Made by a program: the position numbers and the translations under genes
Shown here: piece after piece, positions 25,640-34,220 of the stretch
Position numbering within the stretch: the first letter of the stretch is position 1
Layout: each line of letters starts with the position of its first letter
The notes under the pieces: generated by a model
The model's database searches: none
Told to the model about the DNA's origin: nothing
What the model saw: only the letters and a program-made list of their open reading frames with translations
NCBI RefSeq assembly: GCF_001417775.1
Contig: NZ_BBZJ01000013.1
Coordinates: 124,001 to 188,000 of the forward strand
DNA length: 64,000 bases
DNA from: Streptomyces sp. TP-A0356
Lineage (GTDB): Bacteria; Actinomycetota; Actinomycetes; Streptomycetales; Streptomycetaceae
Direction of reading: 5' to 3'

Positions 25640-27379
25640 ATGACGCACACGACGACCGACCAGCCCGCCCGAAGGCCGTCCGGCGCGCTCGTGCCGGTGC
25701 TCGCCTTCGCGGGCATCGTTGTCGCGGTGATGCAGACCCTGCTGGTCCCGGTCATCAAGGATCTGCCCCAGTTGCTGAGCACCGCGCCCAGCAACGCCAC
25801 CTGGGTGCTGACCTCCACCCTGCTCTCGGGTGCCGTGGCCACGCCGATCATGGGCCGCCTCGGCGACCTCTACGGCAAGCGGCGGATGCTGCTCGCCAGC
25901 CTCGCCGTCATGGTCGTCGGTGCCCTCGTCAGCGGCCTCACCAGCACCGTGCTGCCGGTGATCGTCGGGCGTACGCTCCAGGGCTTCGCCATGGGTGCCA
26001 TCCCGCTCGGCATCGGCCTGATGCGCGACATGCTGCCCCGCGAGCGGCTCGGCTCGGCGATGGCCCTGATGAGCTCCTCGATCGGCGTCGGCGGCGGACT
26101 CGCGCTGCCCGCCGCGGCCCTGGTCGCGCAGCACGCCGACTGGCACACCTTGTTCTTCGGCGCCGCCGGACTCGGCGTCGTCTCGATCGTGCTCACCCTC
26201 CTCGTCGTGCCGGAGTCCCCGGCGCGCGCCGAGGGCTCCTTCGACCTGCTCGGCGCACTCGGCCTGTCCGCCGGTCTGGTGCTGCTCCTGCTGCCGGTCA
26301 CCAAGGGCAGCGACTGGGGCTGGGCCTCCGGCACCACGCTCGGCATGTTCGGCGCGTCCGTCCTGGTGCTGGCCCTGTGGGGCCTGCTGGAGCTGCGCGT
26401 GAGCGCCCCGCTCGTGGACCTGCGCACCACCGCCCGCCGCGAGGTGCTGCTCACCAACCTCGCCTCGATCATGGTCGGCGTCTCGTTCTACGTCGTCTCC
26501 CTCGTCCTGCCGCAGCTGCTGCAGCTGCCGAAGGCCACCGGCTACGGCCTCGGCCAGTCGATGGTGGTCGCGGGCCTGTGCGTGGCGCCGCTGGGCCTGA
26601 CGATGATGTTCACCGCGCCGGTCTACGCCCGGCTGTCCGCCAGGTACGGCCCCAAGGTGACCCTGATCATCGGCCTGCTGGTCATCGCCGTCGGCTACGG
26701 CGGCGGCCTCGGCCTGATGGACGCCCCCTGGGGGACCGTGGTCACCTCGGTGGTCCTGGGCGCGGGCATCGGTCTCGCCTACTCCTCGCTGCCCGCGCTG
26801 ATCGTCGGCGCGGTCCCGGCCTCCGAGACGGGCGCGGCCAACGGTCTCAACACCCTGATGCGCTCGATCGGCACCTCGGTCTCCAGTGCCGTCATCGGCA
26901 TGGTGCTGGCCAACACCGCGCACCATGTCAACGGCCTCGCGATCCCGACGATGCACGGCTTCCGCGTCTCCTTCCTGATCGCGACGGCGGCGGTGGCGCT
27001 CGGCCTGCTGCTCGCCGTGTTCCTGCCCCGGCAGCGCCCGTCGGCCAAGCCGCAGCTGCGCGCGAGCAGCGAGGAGGACGCCGGCCTGGAGGCCGCCGAG
27101 GCGGTGCTCCGCGCCTTCCGCGGCCGGGTCCTGGACGCCGAGGGCGCCCCGGTCGCCCGCGCCAAGGTCACCCTGATCGACCGCCGGGGTCGGCAGGCGG
27201 GCGCCACGCTCTCCGCGGAGGACGGCAGCTACACACTGGCCGTACCGGCGGAGGGGCCCTACGTCGTGGCAGCGAGGGCCGCGGGCCACGCCCCGCTCGC
27301 GTCCTCCGCCAGCCACTCGGGCGACGACCGGCCGGTCGATCTGGACCTCGCCCTGCCGGGCGAGACGGTCCCCGCCTGA
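25640..27379 (+). CDS. MFS transporter with C-terminal carboxypeptidase-regulatory-like domain
   Basis: A 579-residue protein. Residues about 15-475 form a 14-helix drug:proton antiporter-type MFS domain (GRLGDLYGKRRMLLASLAVM, motif A; RTLQGFAMGAIPLG). Residues about 490-579 are a soluble CarboxypepD_reg-like beta domain (FRGRVLDAEGAPVARAKVTL, DGSYTLAVPAEGPYVVAARA). Such fusions occur in Streptomyces but are not common elsewhere; the tail should face one side of the membrane as a beta-sandwich. ATG 25640 has GGAGG upstream. The KstR-like site upstream would link export to lipid or steroid metabolism. Confidence 0.88.
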   Translation: MTHTTTDQPARRPSGALVPVLAFAGIVVAVMQTLLVPVIKDLPQLLSTAPSNATWVLTSTLLSGAVATPIMGRLGDLYGKRRMLLASLAVMVVGALVSGLTSTVLPVIVGRTLQGFAMGAIPLGIGLMRDMLPRERLGSAMALMSSSIGVGGGLALPAAALVAQHADWHTLFFGAAGLGVVSIVLTLLVVPESPARAEGSFDLLGALGLSAGLVLLLLPVTKGSDWGWASGTTLGMFGASVLVLALWGLLELRVSAPLVDLRTTARREVLLTNLASIMVGVSFYVVSLVLPQLLQLPKATGYGLGQSMVVAGLCVAPLGLTMMFTAPVYARLSARYGPKVTLIIGLLVIAVGYGGGLGLMDAPWGTVVTSVVLGAGIGLAYSSLPALIVGAVPASETGAANGLNTLMRSIGTSVSSAVIGMVLANTAHHVNGLAIPTMHGFRVSFLIATAAVALGLLLAVFLPRQRPSAKPQLRASSEEDAGLEAAEAVLRAFRGRVLDAEGAPVARAKVTLIDRRGRQAGATLSAEDGSYTLAVPAEGPYVVAARAAGHAPLASSASHSGDDRPVDLDLALPGETVPA

Positions 27380-27392
27380 GATCCACACCACC

Positions 27393-27426
27393 CGTACCCC
27401 CTGTCGCTCCACCGGCAGGGGGTACG
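27393..27426 (+). terminator. Terminator hairpin after the MFS gene
   Basis: CGTACCCCCTGTCG and CGGCAGGGGGTACG form a 14-bp stem with one mismatch around a 6-base loop, 14 bases after the MFS stop. No U-tract follows, as is common in this group. Confidence 0.75.
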
Positions 27427-27510
27427 GCAGCATGGGGCGTCCGCAGGGCCCTGCGACGCCTTCCCGGCCGTACGGCGCCTGCCCGCACCCAGAGCTCCGA
27501 AAGGACCCCC

Positions 27511-28197
27511 ATGCCCGTGGCACCCTCCCCCGAGCTCCCGGCCGCTCCCCCGTCCGGGATCCTGGCCGCGTTCGAGGCCGCGAAGGGGTTCATGCCGCTC
27601 CGGGAGGGCCTCGCGCTGTACGGGGCCGCGGTCGAGGCGGGACGGCTCGGGCTGCCGCTGCTGGAGGTCGGGACCTACTGCGGGCGCTCCACGATCCTGC
27701 TCGCGCACGCGGCCCGGGCGGCCGGGGTCACCGCGCTCACGGTCGACCACCACCGCGGCAGCGAGGAGCAGCAGCCGGGCTGGGACTACCACGATCCGCA
27801 GACGGTCGACCCCGAGACCGGTCTGATGGACACGCTGCCCACGTTCCGCCGCACGCTGTACCAGGCGGGCCTGGAGGACCACGTGGTCGCGCTCGTGGGC
27901 CGTTCGCCGCAGGTGGCCGGGGTCTGGAACACCCCGCTCGGCCTCGTGTTCATCGACGGCGGCCACACGGACGAACACGCGAACGCCGACTACGAGGGCT
28001 GGGCCACCCATGTGGCGGAGGGCGGGCTGCTCGTCATCCACGACGTCTTCCCGGAGCCCGAGGACGAGTTCACCGGCCAGGCCCCGTACCGCGTGTACCT
28101 CAGGGCGCTGGAGTCCGGCGCGTTCACGGAGGTCTCGGTGACCGACTCGCTGCGCGTCCTGAGGCGAACGCGGGCGGGGAGCGGACCGCGCGGTTAA
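27511..28197 (+). CDS. Class I SAM-dependent methyltransferase-fold protein
   Basis: A 228-residue Rossmann-fold protein of the Methyltransf_24 type. The motif LLEVGTYCGRSTILLAHAARA (about 50-70) is the SAM-binding loop and VFIDGGHTDEHANADYEGW (about 149-167) the acidic motif IV region. The methyl acceptor cannot be inferred. ATG 27511 has AAAGGA upstream. The amidase gene starts 10 bases downstream, so they probably share a transcript; a link to cell-wall metabolism is possible but unproven. Confidence 0.75.
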   Translation: MPVAPSPELPAAPPSGILAAFEAAKGFMPLREGLALYGAAVEAGRLGLPLLEVGTYCGRSTILLAHAARAAGVTALTVDHHRGSEEQQPGWDYHDPQTVDPETGLMDTLPTFRRTLYQAGLEDHVVALVGRSPQVAGVWNTPLGLVFIDGGHTDEHANADYEGWATHVAEGGLLVIHDVFPEPEDEFTGQAPYRVYLRALESGAFTEVSVTDSLRVLRRTRAGSGPRG

Positions 28198-28207
28198 GGT
28201 CGCAGTC

Positions 28208-29164
28208 ATGTCGTACGTGGGTCCCGACTTCGAACCTCCCCGGCCGAGCCGCCCCCGGCGCGGAGCGCTGACGGTGGCGGTCGCCGCGCTGGTCCCGGCC
28301 GCGCTCGTCGGCTGGCTGGTCTACGAGGCGGTTGCCGACACCGGCGGCGGACGGTCCTTGGGCGCGCCGCCCGCCACGAGTTCCTCGCCGCCCGCCACGG
28401 CCACGGGCTCCGCCACGGACGACGGCAGGCGGCCGGCCGCCTCCCCCATGCCGACGCCGACCGCCGCCTCCGCCGCCTCCGCTGCCTCCGGGTCGCTGCG
28501 GGGCAAGGTCGTCCTCGTCGACCCCGGGCACAACCCCGGCAACGTCCAGCACCCCACCGAGATCAACCGCAAGGTGAACATCGGGACGAACTGGAAGGAG
28601 TGCGACACCACCGGCACGTCCACCGACTCCGGCTACACGGAGGCCCGGTTCACGCTGGACGTGGCGCGCCGGCTGCGCGCGATCCTCCAGCAGCAGGGTG
28701 CCACCGTGAAGTTCACCCAGGACGGGGACCGCCCGTGGGGTCCGTGCGTGGACGAACGGGCGCGGATCGGCAACGACGCGCACGCGGACGCGGCGATCTC
28801 CGTCCACGCGGACGGCGCGAACCCCGGCGACCGCGGCTTCCATGTGATCCTTCCGGCCTCGGTGCACCAGGGCGCCGCGGACACCCGTCCGATCGTGGCC
28901 ACCTCGCGCGATCTCGGCGAACGGGTCGCGGGCAGCTTCGTCCGCGTCACCGGGAGCGCGCCCGCCAACTACGTGGGCGACGGCACCGGTCTCGTGGTAC
29001 GGAACGATCTCGGCGGTCTCAATCTGTCAACGGTTCCGAAGGTCTTCATCGAGTGCGGCAACATGCGCGATGGCAAGGACGCGGCACTGTTGACCAGCGA
29101 GACGTGGCGGCAGAAGGCGGCGCAGGGAATCTCCGAGGGAATCGTGAGTTTCCTGCACGGGTAG
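28208..29164 (+). CDS. N-acetylmuramoyl-L-alanine amidase (Amidase_3), membrane-anchored
   Basis: A 318-residue cell-wall hydrolase. An N-terminal helix (about 21-42) anchors or exports it, followed by a Ser/Thr/Ala/Pro-rich linker (45-95). The Amidase_3 domain has the zinc ligands: His in VVLVDPGHNPGN (about 102-113), Glu-containing TEARFTLDVARRL, His in AISVHADGAN, and the catalytic Glu in VFIECGNMRDGKDA. It would cleave the bond between MurNAc and L-Ala of peptidoglycan outside the membrane. Confidence 0.9.
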   Translation: MSYVGPDFEPPRPSRPRRGALTVAVAALVPAALVGWLVYEAVADTGGGRSLGAPPATSSSPPATATGSATDDGRRPAASPMPTPTAASAASAASGSLRGKVVLVDPGHNPGNVQHPTEINRKVNIGTNWKECDTTGTSTDSGYTEARFTLDVARRLRAILQQQGATVKFTQDGDRPWGPCVDERARIGNDAHADAAISVHADGANPGDRGFHVILPASVHQGAADTRPIVATSRDLGERVAGSFVRVTGSAPANYVGDGTGLVVRNDLGGLNLSTVPKVFIECGNMRDGKDAALLTSETWRQKAAQGISEGIVSFLHG

Positions 29165-29320
29165 CGATCACCGGTCCCAACCCGGCGGACACCCAGGCCG
29201 GGCGGACGATAGTGTCGTCCGTACGATAAAGGGCCTCCCGCGCTTCACACCGCGGCCCGAGGGCGACATGGTGACAGCGACGCCTCCACCGACGACGAGA
29301 CGACAGACGAAGGACCCGAA

Positions 29321-30076
29321 GTGAACATCCGCTCCCTCACTAGGGGCGACGGCGTGGTGATCGGAGCAGCGGTACTGCTGTTCATCGCGTCGTTCCTCGA
29401 CTTCTACTCCGCCGCGGGCTACAGCGGCGCCCCGAACGCCTGGGAGAACCTGGGCGAGGGCCTCGGCCTCTACATGGGTGGGGTCGTCGGTGCCGCTCTG
29501 ATCGTCATCAGCCGCTGCCTGCCCCAGCCGCGCAAGGTCGCCGGCCTGGAACTGGGCGCGGTCGGCACGGCGTTCACGATCCTCGTCGCGTGGATCCTGC
29601 TCTGGTTCCTGCTGGGCGTGCCGACCGGACTCGACGCCGGATCCGGTCTCATCCTCGGCTTCCTCGCCGCCCTGGTCCTCGCCGGCGCGGCCATCGCCAC
29701 CCCCCTCGTGCCGGCCCTCCAGGCCGCCCTCGTCCCCGCGCCCAAGCCCGCCGCCCCCCAGCCCTACGGCGCGCAGCCGCAGGGGGCTTACGGCTACCCG
29801 GGCGCGCAGCAGCCGCCGTACGGCGTTCAGCCGCAGCAGGGGCAGCCGTTCGGGGCGCAGCCGCAGGCCCCGGCAGCGGACTTCTCGCCGTTCTGGTTCG
29901 CCGTGCCGGTGCCGCGTCCGCTGTACGCGGAGGACGGCTCGCCCACGCCGGTCGCCGAACTGGCGCCCGGCACCTGGTACTTGGCGGTCGAGCAGCGGGG
30001 TCCGGGCCTGGTGGCGCAGACGCAGGACGGCCGCCGCGGCGTGCTGCAGGACACCACGGGCATCCAGCGCGGCTGA
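29321..30076 (+). CDS. Membrane protein with C-terminal Gln/Pro-rich tail (DUF5336-like)
   Basis: A 251-residue protein with four transmembrane helices in residues 12-140, then a PYGAQPQGAYGYPGAQQPPY-like Gln/Pro/Tyr-rich segment (145-185) and a small globular end (FSPFWFAVPVPRPLYAEDGS, GTWYLAVEQRGPGLVAQTQD). It looks like the DUF5336/DUF4064-type actinobacterial membrane proteins; function unknown. ATG 29321 lies after a GACGAAGGAC ribosome-binding region. A hairpin terminator follows at 30087. Confidence 0.75.
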   Translation: MNIRSLTRGDGVVIGAAVLLFIASFLDFYSAAGYSGAPNAWENLGEGLGLYMGGVVGAALIVISRCLPQPRKVAGLELGAVGTAFTILVAWILLWFLLGVPTGLDAGSGLILGFLAALVLAGAAIATPLVPALQAALVPAPKPAAPQPYGAQPQGAYGYPGAQQPPYGVQPQQGQPFGAQPQAPAADFSPFWFAVPVPRPLYAEDGSPTPVAELAPGTWYLAVEQRGPGLVAQTQDGRRGVLQDTTGIQRG

Positions 30077-30086
30077 CCCTTCCCGC

Positions 30087-30118
30087 ACGGCCCCTCGCCC
30101 TTCCGGGCGGGGGGCCGT
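30087..30118 (+). terminator. Terminator hairpin after the DUF5336-like gene
   Basis: ACGGCCCCTCGCCC and GGGCGGGGGGCCGT form a 14-bp stem with one mismatch around TTCC, 10 bases after the stop codon. Confidence 0.8.
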
Positions 30119-30197
30119 TGCCGTACAGTCACATCCCCGAGGACAACCTGACGGACCGTCAGCTCCAAAGGAACCCCGACCGGCGGCTGGAGGCGGC

Positions 30198-31256
30198 ATG
30201 CGGCTCGGACTCGCGCTCGGCTACTGGGGCCGTGACCCCGCCGCGGACCATGTCACGCTGGCGCGGGAGGCCGAACGGCTCGGCTACGCCTCCGTGTGGA
30301 CCGCCGAGTCCTGGGGCTCGGACGCCTTCACCCCGCTGACCTGGATCGCCGCCCGGACGACCAGGATCGGGCTGGGCACGGCGGTCGCCCAGATGGCCGC
30401 CCGCTCGCCCACCACCACGGCGATGCACGCGCTCACCCTCGACCACCTCTCCGGCGGACGCATGATGCTCGGCCTCGGGCTGTCGGGCCCGCAGGTCGTC
30501 GAGGGCTGGTACGGGCGTCCGTTCCCCGCGTCACCGCTGACCGCGACCCGGGAGTACGTCGACGTCGTACGGCAGGTGCTGCGGCGTGCGGCCCCGGTCG
30601 CGCTGGACGGGCGCTTCCACCCCCTGCCGTACCGGGGTCCGGACGGCAGCGGGCTGGGCAAGGCGCTCAAGCCGATCACGCACCCCCTGCGCGCCGATCT
30701 GCCGGTCCTGCTCGGTGCCGAGGGACCGAAGAACGTGGCGCAGACGACCCGGATCGCGGACGGCTGGCTTCCGCTGTACTGGTCGCCGGCCCGTCCCGAG
30801 GTGTACGGGGTGTCGCCGGGCGAGCTGCGTGACGGCTTCCTGGTCGCCCCGATGGCCCGGGTGAAGGTCTGCGCCGACGTGAGCGAAGGGCTGCTGCCGG
30901 TGAAGGCGATGCTCGGCTTCTACATCGGCGGGATGGGGCCGATGCAGGGGGGCGCGGAGCGCTCCGTCAGGGGTGGTGGCCGGGCGACGGGCGGGAGGAA
31001 CTTCCACGCCGACCTCATGGCGCGCATGGGGTACGAGGAGGAGGCGCGCCGGATCCAGCGGCTGTTCCTGGAGGGCCGGCGCCAGGAGGCGGTGCTGGCC
31101 GTGCCCGACGCCTTCGCCGACGAGATCTCGCTCGTCGGGCCGCGTGAACGCATCGCGGAGCGACTGGAGTTGTGGCGCAAGGGTCCGGTGACGGATCTGC
31201 TTGCCCTGGCGCCGGATCCGCACACGCTACGGGTGCTGGCGGAGCTGAACGCGTAG
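30198..31256 (+). CDS. LLM-class F420-dependent oxidoreductase
   Basis: A 352-residue luciferase-like monooxygenase fold enzyme. RLGLALGYWGRD at the start, GLGTAVAQMAARSPTTTAMH near 60-80, DHLSGGRMMLGLGLSGPQVVEGW near 85-107, and LLGAEGPKN are features of the F420-dependent Streptomyces/mycobacterial group. A stretch near 252-268 (MQGGAERSVRGGGRATGG) looks like an insertion of about 16 residues before the conserved RNFHADLMARMGYEE. Substrate unknown. ATG 30198 has GGCGGCTGGAGG upstream. A symmetric terminator overlaps the stop. Confidence 0.88.
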   Translation: MRLGLALGYWGRDPAADHVTLAREAERLGYASVWTAESWGSDAFTPLTWIAARTTRIGLGTAVAQMAARSPTTTAMHALTLDHLSGGRMMLGLGLSGPQVVEGWYGRPFPASPLTATREYVDVVRQVLRRAAPVALDGRFHPLPYRGPDGSGLGKALKPITHPLRADLPVLLGAEGPKNVAQTTRIADGWLPLYWSPARPEVYGVSPGELRDGFLVAPMARVKVCADVSEGLLPVKAMLGFYIGGMGPMQGGAERSVRGGGRATGGRNFHADLMARMGYEEEARRIQRLFLEGRRQEAVLAVPDAFADEISLVGPRERIAERLELWRKGPVTDLLALAPDPHTLRVLAELNA

Positions 31257-31283
31257 GGGTGCCGCGCCGCGACGCGGCACCCC
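31256..31283. terminator. Bidirectional terminator hairpin
   Basis: GGGGTGCCGCG and CGCGGCACCCC form an 11-bp perfect stem with a 6-base loop. It lies between the convergent LLM oxidoreductase and lipoprotein genes. Confidence 0.85.
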
Positions 31284-31305
31284 CGGTGGTCGCGTCCGGT
31301 CCGGG

Positions 31306-31860
31306 TCAGCCCCGGGCGAGCTGGGCGGCCGAGGGGACCTGGTTGCCGAACGGGGCGCCCGCGCTCCTGCCCGCGTCCTTCACCTTGCCGATGACGTCGT
31401 CGAAGGAGCGCACGGCGGAGTCGTCGCCCTTGCGGAGCCTGGCCGGCAGGCCCTTGAGCGCGTCGATTCCCGAGGTGAGCGGGGCGAGGGCCCTGGACAG
31501 CTTCGGGTCGCCCTGGGCGTTGCGCTGGGCGGCCTTGAGGCGGTGGTAGGCGAAGGTGCCCGCGAGGCCCGCCTTGACGAGGGCGGCCGTCCGCCCGTGG
31601 GCGCCCTTCCTGAAGGCGCCGGCCTTCCACGGTTTCACGATCCACTCGTACGTCGCCCCGGCCGCGAGGCCCGCGTTGGTCACGAAACGGGTCTTGGCGA
31701 ACTTCTGCCGCTCCACCGGGGTGGTCGGGGAGGGCGTGGCCACCGCGATGTAGGCGGCGGCCTCCTGTGCGGTACTGCCACCACCGCAGGCGGCGGCGCC
31801 GACGAACAGGGTGGAGCACAGGGCGAGTGCCACGGCGAGGGTTCGTATGGCTGCGGGCAC
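31306..31860 (-). CDS. Putative secreted lipoprotein
   Basis: A 184-residue protein with a lipoprotein signal: hydrophobic core TLAVALALCSTLFV and a lipobox VGAAAC with Cys at about 25. The mature part contains a helical region KFAKTRFVTNAGLAAGATYE, WIVKPWKAGAFRKGAHGRT and ALVKAGLAGTFAYHRLKAA, with no domain name I can give. It is found singly between a terminator and a divergent short membrane gene. Expected location is the outer face of the membrane. Confidence 0.7.
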   Translation of the reverse strand: MPAAIRTLAVALALCSTLFVGAAACGGGSTAQEAAAYIAVATPSPTTPVERQKFAKTRFVTNAGLAAGATYEWIVKPWKAGAFRKGAHGRTAALVKAGLAGTFAYHRLKAAQRNAQGDPKLSRALAPLTSGIDALKGLPARLRKGDDSAVRSFDDVIGKVKDAGRSAGAPFGNQVPSAAQLARG

Positions 31861-32054
31861 GGGGTCCTCCGGGCCTTGGGGAAGGGAACGGAACGGTCCT
31901 CCCGGGGCCGGGAGGACACGGCGCTACCGGCAGCCTCGCCCGTCCCGTCCGGCCGCGCCGCCCCGCTGGGGCCGTTCGGGTGACACCGTGTGCTGCGCGG
32001 GACGCGCCGTGCCCGTACGGGTTTCAGCCGGGGACGAGGGGCAATCCGAAGGGC

Positions 32055-32348
32055 ATGTCCCCTCGATATCGCAATGGTGCCAATCAGGCCGGCACGGTCA
32101 TAGCGATCGTCGCCGACGTCATGGCCTTCATCCTGGGCCTGTGGATCCTGATGTACGTCCTGGACGCGAACCGTGCCAACCAGCTGGTGCAGTTCGTGCA
32201 TGACGCGGCCAACTGGCTCGCCAGCTGGTCCTACGACCTGTTCACCTTCGACAAGGCGTGGGCACGGGTGGTCGCCGGTTACGGTCTGGCCGCCGTGGTC
32301 TACCTCTTCGTGGGCCACGCCATCGCCAACCGGATCCACCGGCACTGA
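32055..32348 (+). CDS. Small membrane protein (97 aa)
   Basis: Two transmembrane helices (AIVADVMAFILGLWILMYVL about 17-36 and VVAGYGLAAVVYLFVGHAI about 72-90) around an amphipathic middle rich in Trp/Phe (DAANWLASWSYDLFTFDKAW). ATG 32055 is preceded by GAAGGG. Conserved in Streptomyces as far as I recall, without known function. Confidence 0.7.
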   Translation: MSPRYRNGANQAGTVIAIVADVMAFILGLWILMYVLDANRANQLVQFVHDAANWLASWSYDLFTFDKAWARVVAGYGLAAVVYLFVGHAIANRIHRH

Positions 32349-32382
32349 GCCGCCGGGTGGTGTCCGACACGGCCCAAGGGAC

Positions 32383-33471
32383 CTAGGGCCCGGAAGCGCC
32401 CTGGGCGCAGCAGTCCGGGTCCAGGCCCCTGGGCAGGCGTTCGCCGCCGAAGACCGCGCACGTCGGCTCGTCGCCGCCGAGTGCGGCCACGGCCAGGAGG
32501 AGCGAGCCCGCCGTCCAGGTGGTGAGTTCCTCCGGCCAGATCGCCCCGTCCTCGAAGACGTAGCCCGTCCAGTACAGGCCCGTCTTCGGGTCCCGCAGGT
32601 GCTGGATGGACTGGAGTATCTCCAGGGCCCGGTCGGACTCGCCCATCGCCCAGAGCGCCAGGGCGAGTTCGGCCGACTCGCCCCCGGTCACCCACGGGTT
32701 GGGGACGACGCAGCGCACGCCGAGGCCGGGGACCACGAAGCGGTCCCAGTCCGCCTCGATGCGCTCCTTCGCCTCCGTGCCCGTCAGCGCACCCCCGAGG
32801 ACCGGGTAGTACCAGTCCATCGAGTAGCGGTCCTTGTCCAGGAATCGCTCCGGGTGCCGGCGTATCGCGTGCCGCAGCGCGCCCACCGCCAGTTCCCAGT
32901 CCGGCTGGGGCTCTTCGCGCTGTTCGGCGATCGCCAGGGCACAGCGCAGCGCGTGGTGGATCGAGGAACAGCCGGTCACCAGCGCGTCCGCCGTGGCCGT
33001 GCCGTCGTCCTCGCGCTTCCAGCCGATCTGCCCGCCGGGCTGCTGCAGCCGCAGCACGAACTCCACGGCCGCGTACACCGTCGGCCACATCCGGTCCAGG
33101 AACGTGTCGTCGCCGGTCGCGAGGTAGTGGTGCCAGACGCCGACGGCCACGTACGCGACGAAGTTCGTCTCACGGCCGCGGTCGGTGACCTGCTGCGGGT
33201 CGCCGTCGGCGTACGCCGCGTACCACGACCCGTCCGGGTTCTGGTGCCGGGCCAGCCAGTCGTAGGCCCGCTCGGCCGCCGTGTGCTCCCCGGCGGCGTC
33301 GAGCGCCATGGCCGCCTCGACGTGGTCCCACGGGTCGAGGTGGTGCCCGCGGAACCACGGGATGGCGCCGTCCTCACGCTGTACGGCGAGGATCCCGCCG
33401 ACGGTGGCGGCGGCCTCCTCCGCGGTGAGGACCCCGGGCAGGACGAGGTGTTCCGTCCGGGGGGTCGTCAC
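32383..33471 (-). CDS. Prenyltransferase/terpene-cyclase-like alpha-alpha-barrel protein
   Basis: A 362-residue protein with helical repeats of the prenyltransferase/squalene-oxidase or six-hairpin kind: ILAVQREDGAIPWFRG, WDHVEAAMALDAAG, WLARHQNPDGSWYAAY, RLQQPGGQIGWKRED. The QxxxGxW-type elements are present but no DxDD or DDXXD catalytic motif is seen, so a cyclase function is doubtful; a glycosidase or lipid-binding role is equally likely. GTG 33471 overlaps the methyltransferase stop by 4 bases (gtga). Third gene of the operon with the glycosyltransferase and methyltransferase. Confidence 0.75.
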   Translation of the reverse strand: MTTPRTEHLVLPGVLTAEEAAATVGGILAVQREDGAIPWFRGHHLDPWDHVEAAMALDAAGEHTAAERAYDWLARHQNPDGSWYAAYADGDPQQVTDRGRETNFVAYVAVGVWHHYLATGDDTFLDRMWPTVYAAVEFVLRLQQPGGQIGWKREDDGTATADALVTGCSSIHHALRCALAIAEQREEPQPDWELAVGALRHAIRRHPERFLDKDRYSMDWYYPVLGGALTGTEAKERIEADWDRFVVPGLGVRCVVPNPWVTGGESAELALALWAMGESDRALEILQSIQHLRDPKTGLYWTGYVFEDGAIWPEELTTWTAGSLLLAVAALGGDEPTCAVFGGERLPRGLDPDCCAQGASGP

Positions 33472-34220
33472 TTGGCGGCCGCCTCGGAAGCCCCGGACAG
33501 CTTCGGCAGGTGCGGCTTGGTCGCGTACGCCACGAAGCTCTTGCCGATCAGCGGGTTCAGCGCCTGTTCGGCGATCCGGGTGGCGAGCGGCTTCTTCATG
33601 ATGTCCCAGACCAGCAGCCTGTGGTACGCGCGCACCGGCAGCGCCTTGTCGTTGTCGACGCCGAACGCGCACTTCAGCCACCAGTACGGCGAGTGCAGCG
33701 CGTGCGCGTGGTGCGTGCCGTACGGCTCCAGCCCCGCCTCCCGGATCCTGGCGAGGAGTTCGTCCGCCTTGTAGATGCGGATGTGGCCGCCCTCGACCTC
33801 GTGGTAGGCGTCGGACAGGGCCCAGCAGACCTTCTCGGGGCCGTGGCGCGGGACGGTGATGGCGATGCGCCCGCCCGGCTTGAGCACCCGGACCGTCTCG
33901 GCGAGGACGCCCTTGTCGTCCGGGATGTGCTCCATGACCTCGGAGATGATCACGACGTCGAAGGACTCGTCGGGGAAGGGGAGCGCGAGGGCGTCCCCCT
34001 CCATGGCGGTCGCGGTGGCTCCGGCGGGGGCCTCGCCCGCCTCCTTCATCGCCGCGAACCACCTGGCGACCTCGCGGATCTCCTCTCCGTTCCGGTCGAG
34101 GGCCACGACCTGCGCGCCGCGCCGGTAGCACTCGAACGCGTGCCGTCCGGCACCGCAGCCGAGGTCCAGGACACGGTCGCCCGGGGCGAGCGGGAACCGG
34201 GAGAAGTCGACGGTCAGCAC
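33468..34220 (-). CDS. Class I SAM-dependent methyltransferase
   Basis: A 250-residue methyltransferase: RVLDLGCGAGRHAFECYRRG (about 16-35), VIISEVMEHIPDD and RVLKPGGRIAITVPRHGPEK are the UbiE/Methyltransf_11 motifs. Later blocks, HIRIYKADELLARI and HSPYWWLKC, suggest a lipid-like or glycolipid acceptor but do not prove it. Middle gene of a tight operon: it overlaps the glycosyltransferase by 7 bases and the cyclase-like gene by 4. Confidence 0.88.
   Translation of the reverse strand: MLTVDFSRFPLAPGDRVLDLGCGAGRHAFECYRRGAQVVALDRNGEEIREVARWFAAMKEAGEAPAGATATAMEGDALALPFPDESFDVVIISEVMEHIPDDKGVLAETVRVLKPGGRIAITVPRHGPEKVCWALSDAYHEVEGGHIRIYKADELLARIREAGLEPYGTHHAHALHSPYWWLKCAFGVDNDKALPVRAYHRLLVWDIMKKPLATRIAEQALNPLIGKSFVAYATKPHLPKLSGASEAAAK

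Noticed and set aside
32383..33471. True squalene-hopene or terpene cyclase
   Set aside because: The fold is similar, but no DxDD or DDxxD motif is found, so I keep a neutral name.
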